From positions 29,231 through 56,716 of the forward strand of contig NWUY0300006853.1 in assembly GCA_004151065.3 (NCBI GenBank): a stretch of DNA of 27,486 bases, in the 5' to 3' direction. Source of the stretch: Larix sibirica (lineage: Eukaryota > Streptophyta > Pinopsida > Pinales > Pinaceae). The notes below the pieces were generated by a model that did no database searches, was not told the origin of the DNA, and saw nothing but the letters and a program-made list of their open reading frames with translations. Shown in pieces: positions 21,160 to 27,486 of this stretch (position 1 is its first letter; each line of letters opens with the position of its first letter). Position numbers and translations under genes: made by a program.

Positions 21160-21639
21160 TCATGCATGTTGGGTAAATTATATAGAAAAATTTCTTTGTG
21201 CCTTGGGCGTTGTGCCTTGCAATTGTTATGTTTCTTGGTGTTATGTTCAGTACTTCACCTTGTATATCCTGTCGTCTAACTTTGGTCACATAAGGGACAT
21301 TTTAGTTGATTGTTTCCATGAATATTTCCTTGTATCTTTGTGCTTCAAGTCGTAACTATAGGCAGGTCATCTACTTTGAAGATGATGTCCTTTTGCATTC
21401 CCGTGCTCATCCTCTTCTTTCCATTTCACTCCCATCTTTCCATGTGGCATGCATTATTCCAAAGCAATCCATGTCTTATTTCTTTTTATATTATTTTTTA
21501 TAGGTTAGTTAGTGTAACTACTTTTTAATTAGAACATAATTTAATTAGTTTATCATATCTATAACAAACTTGGGACACAACATTTGAATAGTGATGATAT
21601 GGTCACTAGTCGATATTATTCCTTGTTTATAGTAGGCAA

Positions 21640-22800
21640 TGTTTTAGTCATGTGCCATTCACAAATTTTATGAACGCACGACCTTGCAACGTTTTTAACC
21701 ATATTGATTCATTGTTATTGAGTTCTTCGAATATGTATGGTCCTAATCATCCGGGCTCAAGCTTATTCGGTTTTCCTTTTATCCGACTATTGTATAGTAG
21801 TACTAAGTCAACAATAGAGATATATTTACTATTGATGTTCCGGTCATGCCCAATCTTTTGATGTGTCTTTTGAACTTCTTGGTGATGTATAGCAATCATT
21901 ATGTCCTCTTCCAGCTTCTGTAGGCCAAATATTCTATTCTGATTCACTTGAATCATGTCGATATGTAATACTTGAGCAATAAATGGTGCTAGATGTTTAA
22001 TGTGAAACATGACGACTACTTCATTCCCATTTACTAGCTTAAAGGGTGTTTGTCCCATCAATTGTTTGTATATTGTTCTATATGCCCACAATATAGCATA
22101 TTTTGTCATCCCAGCCATCTTTGTTGATGTTGCAAATATTTGTTAAACCTTCAGTTAGTGTTTTGTTAAATGACTTGACACCTCCATTCAACTGAGGGTG
22201 GTAGGATGAAATTTTATGATGATCTATCATAAATTTTCTGGTTATCGTATTGATGGTTTTATTAATAAAGTGTGTGTCTTAATCCCTGATGAGTGTTAGA
22301 GGACATCCAAATCTTGTAATTATATTTTCATAGATGAATCGAGCTGCAACTTCACTGGTGCAAGATTTGACTATCTCTTCCTCGGCCCATTTTGTTACAT
22401 ATTCCACTACAGTAATAATATATTGTACTCATGTCCAACAAATAGGTTTGGGAAGGGTCCAATGAAATATATTTCCCTGATTTCAAATGTGAGGCTAGGA
22501 TTAATATATATTAGTGGATTTTCATGTCATATGAGTGGTCGACCCATTCTTTGGCATTTTTCACACTTATTTGCATGAGCTCTGCAATCCCTATGTAGTG
22601 ATGGCCACCAAAGTCCCGACTGTAATATTTTTTAGGCAGTAGTGTCAGTGTGGAAATGTCCTCCTACAGACCCTAAATGTGCTTCCTCTATGATTTCCTG
22701 TTGTTCATGCTCGAGTATGCATCGATGAAGTATTTCACTGGGACCAAGTTTGTATATGTACCCATTGGTTATTGTGTATGGTGTTTCATTTATTGCTAGA
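21640..22800 (-). pseudogene. Tat-like Ty3/gypsy integrase
   Basis: Integrase of a second gypsy lineage. The zinc finger reads EAHLGSVGGHFHTDTTA, a stop, then LWWPSLHRDCRAHANKCEKC and QRMG (about 22700-22540), so H-H-C-C is present. The core reads IITVVEYVTKWAEEEIVKSC, SEVAARFIYENIITRFGCPL, then RD-stop-DTHF, then SSYHPQLNGGVKSFNKTLTE. Of the D-D-E triad the first is Glu (22404-22402), the second Asp is kept (22284-22282) with a stop directly after it, and the Glu is Lys (22176-22174). The C-terminal part is open at 22118-21747: AILWAYRTIYKQLMGQTPFK, LQKLEEDIMIAIHHQEVQK and KGKPNKLEPG, then a stop and LGPYIFEELNNN. It is inactive but unusually readable. Confidence 0.85.
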
Positions 22801-22965
22801 ATATTTTTCTTTTTCTCTGATATTCCTTGAGGTACCTAGCCTTCCTGTAAAAATTCTACAATATTTTCCAATTATTTTGGTACTGCTTCTATACTGAAAA
22901 GGTGTGCATCGGGTAGCTTGTCATCAATGTTGACCGTTTCTTCTCTCATTTCAATGCAAGGTGCA
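22800..22965 (-). pseudogene. RNase H-integrase linker of the Tat-like element
   Basis: The frame reads IEMREETVNIDDKLPDAHLF (about 22962-22903), then ENIVEFLQEG, a stop, and VPQGISEKKKNILAINETPY, leading straight into the integrase zinc finger. The D-D-x-L/F-P-D-A-x-L-F segment is the usual connector after RNase H in this lineage. The RNase H itself is interrupted upstream by foreign DNA. Confidence 0.65.
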
Positions 22966-22994
22966 TTCTTCTTTTGGGTATTCTTTCCTTGATT

Positions 22995-23470
22995 TTAGGA
23001 AAGCTCCATTACGATTAGAGTTGTGGAGTAAATCATGGGTGTTTATTGGACACTATTAAGATACTCAAGTGCTTCTAATGGATATTTTGATTTACTAGTG
23101 TGTTTGTTGATTCCTTTTAGGGTTGATCACCACATGCATGAGCTTATCATTAGTTGTTCCTTTCATTTAGGTGTCTAAGTCCACTTAGGTTTGTTATGAG
23201 GTAGTTAACTCACCTCAGAGAGTTTTCGTGGCTAATGAAGGGCATTTAGGCTCTACTCAATCCTAGATAGGATATAATGCACTAGGAGAACTATTCGAAT
23301 TGCCTCTATACCTGTTCAAATCGTCTTTATGTAATAACTCGCTCATTCTTTGTACTATTGATGGAATACAATAGTTTAAATTATGTGTTAATGAAATATT
23401 GCTTGCATATTCTTTCTTGTTTTGACAATTAATGACATGATTTTTCCACGTATTTTATTACTTGTAAATT
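22995..23470. other. Non-coding part of an insertion in the Tat-like element, perhaps LTR-derived
   Basis: This stretch separates the RNase H end at about 23925 from its linker at 22965 and has no motif-bearing frame. Sequence such as gtaataactcgctcattctt and gatggaatacaatagtttaa resembles an LTR R-U5 region on the plus strand, but I see no paired ends or target duplication. Confidence 0.35.
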
Positions 23471-23477
23471 TATTGCT

Positions 23478-23750
23478 AATTTATTTAGAATCTAGATATT
23501 GTGCTCCAAAATCTTATAGTTTTAGAATTTTGTCTACAAGATAATGAGGTTCTTTATTTATCTTCTAGGTTGGTGACTCTATCTATTTTTTATTTTAGGT
23601 TGGTCATTTTTTTCTCCATTTTAGTGGAAACCATGGGACCATTGGGGTCCACCAAAATGTTCACTTATGAGATACACCAACATGTTCAACTTCATGTAAG
23701 GATTATAATTAAGGGATAGGTCCCAACACAATGGTTGGGGTATATTCAAT
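23478..23750 (-). pseudogene. Ty3/gypsy leader and gag start inside the Tat-like element
   Basis: On the minus strand this segment matches the plus-strand DNA at 12405-12660 over leader and gag start. Shared strings include gaacatgttggtgtatctca and ggtcccatggtt. The ATG at 23634 opens MVSTKMEKKMTNLK, then a stop, then KIDRVTNLEDK, parallel to MVAARMENIVTNLK and MDRLTNLEEK at the other copy. It is a short fragment with stops, inserted between the RNase H end and its linker in the Tat-like element. Confidence 0.75.
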
Positions 23751-23924
23751 GGAATAATTTTGCATGTTTTTTTCCATAAAAATATTCACAATCTCCATTT
23801 TTTCTTAACCTTCCATAGGATAAAGGTTTTAGTCCAAAAATCACGAAACTATCTCAAAACAATATAAAATTCATAGAAATTTGAATATCTTTACAAGAGT
23901 ATCACCAAAAATTTTATAGAACCA

Positions 23925-24995
23925 TGAGAAGTGGTCAAGGCCAAAATTCAACTTTCTAGGTTAGACTATGATTTCAAATTCAAATTCCTGAAACAACAAG
24001 AGCCATCGACATATACAATCGTGGTGTAGAGGATATACAATGTCGGATGAATTTTCTATAATATCCAGTGTGTCCTAGTAGGATCCTCACTTGTTTAGGG
24101 TTTACTAGATGTTTTAAGTCTAGGATGACTTTTATTTTAGCTAAGTCCACCTCTATTCCATCCTTGCACATGACATGACCCAATAGTATTCCTATTGGTG
24201 TCTATAATATTCATTTATTTATATTTATGGATAACTATATCTATTTGTGCCTTTCTAGAATTAGGAAAATCCACTGTACATGGCCTTTGAGCATTGAGAA
24301 TATATTTCAGTCATCGAAGTAGACAAACATTGTTTTATATAAAAATTCTTAACAGGATTTTATAATTATTCTAGAGAACATAGATGGAGCATTCATTAGG
24401 CCAAATGGCATGAATCTAAGAAAATGATCCAAATTCATGGACAATTATAGTCTTATGTTGATCTTCTTTTGCAAGTGGAACATGGTTGTGTCCCAAAAAT
24501 AGGTCGGTGAATGAGTAATAATCATGTCCAATGACTTCATTAATGATCTTGTTGACAAAGGGAGTTGAGAAGGGGTCTGTCACGGTTACTTTATTGAGGC
24601 CTTTGAAGTCGACGTAGACACGAAGTCTTTTTGGGTCGTGCTTCTTTGGTTGGACAATCATGGGACTATCACACTCGGATTGGTCCACTAGATATATTAT
24701 TCCTGCATTTAACATGTTTTCTATTTCTTCCTTGAATATGTCTATATACTTATGGGATAACTTGTATGCTCTTTTCTTAATGGGTTTGGCATCAAACATT
24801 ATATCAATTTTCATCTCTCCCATTTCTTGTACTACTCCTTTCATATCTTTGCAATCTTTAGCAAAAAAATCTTGATATTCTTTGAGAAGATTAGCTATTT
24901 CAACGATCTATTGCTCTGACCAGTAGTCACCTATATTTTCCATTTTTGGTCACCCATTAATAGATATATCGACTTCCTTTGTCTTCATTTCAGTG
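23925..24995 (-). pseudogene. Tat-like Ty3/gypsy reverse transcriptase with deleted RNase H
   Basis: The frame enters at 24995 with KTKEVDISINGCPKMENIGD and YQDFFAKDCKDMKGVVQEMG. An open stretch at 24844-24416 reads FDAKPIKKRAYKLSHKYIDI, AGIIYLVDQSECDSPMIVQP, DPFSTPFVNKIINEV, YSFTDLFLGHNHVPLAKEDQ and HKTIIVHEFGSFS. PFGLMNAPSMFSRI follows. The catalytic box is YFDD (24321-24310), intact, but the next Trp codon is TGA. Then IGILLGHVMCKDGIEVDLAK and LLGHTGYYRKFIRHC appear, and within about 30 bases the frame jumps to CRWLLLFQEFEFEIIV and KLNFGLDHFS, the end of RNase H. About 200 residues or more of RT-connection and RNase H are therefore missing at about 24010-24035. Assignment to the Tat lineage is by motif resemblance. 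Confidence 0.85.
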
Positions 24996-25134
24996 TGTTG
25001 GAATCGATTTAATACTAAGAGGGGGGGTGAATCAATATTAGCACAGTTATTAGCATATTTTACGTTCTTTAAAATATTAGCCTTTACTTAATCTTTAACT
25101 TCTGTTATGCATCACTAAATAAACATTCACACAT
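24996..25134 (-). mobile_element. Possible copia LTR 3' end fragment
   Basis: Read on the minus strand this piece ends with gattcacccccccctcttag-like C-rich sequence and attccaaca at 25004-24996, which resembles the 3' end of some plant Ty1/copia LTRs (…CAACA). It starts at the N at 25135 and stops exactly where the Tat-like pol frame begins. It differs from the end of the LTR at 25952-26816, so it probably comes from another element. Confidence 0.4.
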
Positions 25135-25154
25135 NTGGTTGTGAGGTTGACTCC

Positions 25155-25804
25155 TCACTCTTTACCTCTGCCATTCTTTGTTTGACCAAATAGGGAATGG
25201 CTACTATCACCTCCCTGCTTGCTCACCTTTGAATCTATCTGAGTCTCCTCCTAGATACAATCATCAAATAATTTTTCACATGAGGGAAGATTCTTCTAAG
25301 CACAAACACCCTAGATAAATGTTTCTCATTGAGATGGGAACCCATTTAGTGCCTAATTCACTAGATCTTTGTCCTCATCCTTCTCTCCAATCATTGGAAT
25401 TTGATCACGAATATGTGTGACCTTCATTGAGTAACTATTGACTATGTTTGATCTAGTCATCTCCACATATTTGAGTCTATCATGTAATATCATATTTCTA
25501 TTTACGTTGTCACTCTGGTAAAGGTTAACCAGGGAAGGGCATCAAACATATCATTCACCATCTTTTTCTTAGATACATGAGGGATCAAATGATCATTTAT
25601 ACCATCCATTATCATCCACTTAGCATTCACTTCTTTCTTGTTGTGAACTTCCATATCCTACATATCTACTAGTGTAGTTACTATATCCTTGACAATATCA
25701 TAGAGATCATTCTCTTCTAATAAAAGGGTTACCCTGACTTTACATGATAGATAATTTGAGGCACCTTCCAATCTATCCTCAAAATTGAGTCTAGGTGATG
25801 TCAA
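25155..25804 (-). pseudogene. Ty1/copia gag
   Basis: Gag would form the particle of a Ty1/copia element. The first frame (from 25804) reads LTSPRLNFEDRLEGASNYLS, VRVTLLLEENDLYDIVKDIV, a stop after LVDM, then HNKKEVNAKWMIMDGINDHL and KKKMVNDMFDA. After a frameshift near 25530 it continues SDNVNRNMILHDRLKYVEMT, NSYSMKVTHIRDQIPMIGEK, LNGFPSQ-stop-ETFI-stop-GVCA-stop-KNLPS, CEKLFDDCI, a stop, and SLFGQTKNGRGKE. This is the plant copia gag (UBN2-type) pattern. The Trp and Gln positions are the ones turned into stops. The zinc knuckle that should follow is cut off at the N at 25135. Confidence 0.8.
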
Positions 25805-25939
25805 CTTTGATTTGCAAACTCCCCAAAATGATAATAAATACCTTTGTTGGTCCTAATTCCTGGTCCTTCTTCCTAGGAGTTGGTTTTGATAGTTTTTTCC
25901 AGTAGTTGATATACTATTGTAAAATATGCAGTTGGAGAA

Positions 25940-25951
25940 GCTTTGATACCA
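25940..25951 (-). other. Primer-binding site (initiator Met tRNA type)
   Basis: The minus strand reads TGGTATCAAAGC, directly after the ...TTTGCA end of the LTR. This is one base from TGGTATCAGAGC, the usual plant copia primer-binding site that pairs with the 3' end of initiator methionine tRNA. It fixes the orientation of the LTR and of the gag that follows. Confidence 0.75.
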
Positions 25952-26816
25952 TGCAAATTTTCTAAATGGATATTGTCCTTATGTTCTCAACTAAACAAAG
26001 CCATTATTTAATTGCAGAAATTAAATTCTTCACATAGCAGTAATCACAGATATTGCTAGAATAAAACAATGGAAGCAAAAACATAATATATAGATAATTT
26101 ACTCCTTCAAATTAGATTTTGTTAACAATTCAAAGATAACAAGGAAATCTCCACAATTATAAAACTAGCAATTGTATGATACACCCAAAAATGAAATAGA
26201 TCTACACACTTACCAAGGAAAAATCTACTTGCCAAAAATCGATAAAATTGCCTATTGGTTGCTACCTACAATACAACCTATATGTACAATTGTACATACT
26301 TGTTCTATATGATTGTATGGATTATTCTCTATGAGTGCACAAAATCCACACGAATATATGGATCTATCCATTTGAAAATACATATCCATCCGTACATATA
26401 CATACAAATGTATGGATTTGTCCTATACAGACTTGAGTGTTTCTCTCTGCCTGATTTTTTACCCTATCTCCTCTCTAGCGCTCTAACTCTACTCCATAGA
26501 TGAAATAAATAACATCCCGATAAAACTTGTCTTTGAGTCAAAATTAATGTGTCTTAACCTTCTACCTTGACTTGCATTTATACTTGAACTGAAAACCTAA
26601 TTTACCAAAACCCTAATCTCATAATGATATGTACAATTGAGATTAGTCTAAATCATTAATGTATAAAAATACACTTTATTACACTCAACATTTAAGTATA
26701 ATATTTTCACTTTATTATTAAAGTGATTTAGACAAATAGACTTGACTTGAACTACTTTTGGCACATTTTACACTAAACATGTGCATATGTTCGTGTCAAA
26801 GCTACAATGTTCAACA
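25952..26816 (-). mobile_element. Ty1/copia 5' LTR
   Basis: On the minus strand the LTR starts TGTTGAACATTG at 26816 and ends ...AATTTGCA at 25952, immediately before the primer-binding site, giving 865 bp with TG...CA ends. A TATAAATG box lies about 235 bases in. The far end is defined by the start of unrelated plus-strand copia integrase sequence. No matching 3' LTR copy is in the window, so the left-hand boundary relies on the primer-binding site and the right-hand one on the TGTTG start and the change of sequence. Confidence 0.6.
26577..26582 (-). promoter_or_regulatory. TATA box of the copia LTR
   Basis: The minus strand reads AGTATAAATGC. Its place about 235 bases inside the LTR fits a U3 promoter just upstream of the RNA start. 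The plus strand has no equivalent box here, which supports the minus orientation. Confidence 0.4.
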
Positions 26817-27320
26817 ATGATAACAATTATGAGTATTGTTCTAAGGAATTTACCTAATTTTTGAAGTCATGTGGGATTGTAAGGAAAATGATAACCCAAT
26901 AGTCTTGTCAACAAAATGGAGTTTCCAATAGGTTGAACATGACCTCAATGGAGAAGCTTAGAAGAATACTAATGAAAAGCATGTTAAATATTTTTGGAAA
27001 AAAGTATTCATACTCCAAATCACGTGAACAATTTATTGCCTATATCCCATCTTAGGTAGTAATACAACATAGAGGAGTGTAGTAGAAAAAATATCTATGT
27101 TTCTCATCTTAGATTTTTTTATGCGAAGCTTACTTGCATGTGACTATGGAGGATAGGAAGAAACTTGACAATAAGTATTTCAATTGTATCGATAGTACCT
27201 ATAGTAAAGAGATCAAGGGATGCAAGTTGTGGAAAATATTAGAGCATTTCCATAGTGAGAATGTGATCTTTGAAGAAAAAATTTCTAAAGGAGATAGGGG
27301 TAATATTTCTTTCAGATAGA
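26816..27320 (+). pseudogene. Ty1/copia integrase fragment, plus strand
   Basis: The frame begins inside the catalytic core with NDNNYEYCSKEFT (relatives: S-D-N-G-G-E-Y), so the second catalytic Asp is kept (26819-26821). FLKSCGIVRKM follows, then QQNGVSNRLNMTSMEKLRRI, where the catalytic Glu of G-V-x-E-R-x-N is Asn (26927-26929). After a frame change the post-core region reads CEAYLHVTMEDRKKLDNKYF, YSKEIKGCKLWKI and ENVIFEEKISKGDRG (about 27123-27290), matching the region ahead of the copia reverse transcriptase. It lies in the opposite orientation to the LTR that ends at 26816 and is truncated exactly there. Confidence 0.8.
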
Positions 27321-27486
27321 CCATGTACATCATGAGGTATTACAAAATTTAAAAGTTAGCAATATGGATGTTAGCACTCAAAATTTCTCCTTTGGTTGTG
27401 GAAGGATAGTTCCATGGTAATATTTTCAAACCAATCTTTAGGATGGACACTAGCTTCTTTCCTACCAGAGAGGGGTCTCTCAATAA
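27321..27486. other. Unassigned end of the window
   Basis: This stretch probably continues the copia polyprotein relic toward the reverse transcriptase, but I could not read a conserved motif before the window ends. Confidence 0.3.

Noticed and set aside
26255-26503. Plus-strand open frame rich in Tyr and Ile
   Set aside because: It lies inside the copia LTR and consists of low-complexity tacata/atccat-type sequence.
24996-26816. A single 1.8-kb LTR with TGTTGGA and TTCAACA ends on the plus strand
   Set aside because: The minus strand contains a primer-binding site at 25940-25951 and copia gag at 25155-25804 inside this span, so the ends belong to different pieces.

Overview
The window looks like nuclear DNA of a seed plant. 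It is AT-rich, carries one intron-containing plant cell-wall gene, and most of the rest is decayed retrotransposons. Sparse genes among old, stop-riddled elements would fit a large gymnosperm-type genome, but that is an inference; nothing here fixes the species. Single N characters sit at 1700, 11768 and 25135, and two of them coincide with abrupt changes of sequence type.

The only intact gene is an alpha-expansin on the minus strand (9660-10589, three exons, 247 codons before the stop). Its signal peptide, expansin motifs and two introns all read cleanly.

Layout: 1-5043 (+) holds two head-to-tail, heavily mutated Ty3/gypsy pol copies of one chromovirus-like family (protease, reverse transcriptase, RNase H, integrase, chromodomain remnant). 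A probable LTR follows to about 6240. From 6250 to 9650 there is intergenic DNA with three sets of short repeats and a very AT-rich block. The expansin gene follows, then more AT-rich DNA. At 12405-13010 (+) is the 5' leader and gag start of another Ty3/gypsy element, followed by a 46-bp minisatellite. At 15381-20130 (-) is a LINE/L1 relic with ORF1 (DUF4283-like plus zinc knuckle), endonuclease, reverse transcriptase and a C-terminal RNase H. At 20190-24995 (-) is a second type of Ty3/gypsy element (Tat-like), broken by a deletion and an insertion and followed by a long coding frame I cannot classify. At 24996-26816 (-) are Ty1/copia pieces: 5' LTR, primer-binding site and gag. At 26816-27320 (+) is a fragment of a different copia integrase.

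The genes do not form a pathway. The expansin would act alone in the wall. The transposon parts belong to at least five element copies, and I see no intact transposon reading frame. Many of their stops fall at codons where relatives have Gln or Trp, as expected from long-term cytosine deamination in silenced DNA. I did not find a convincing new biological system. The best lead is the unclassified frame at 20190-21159.
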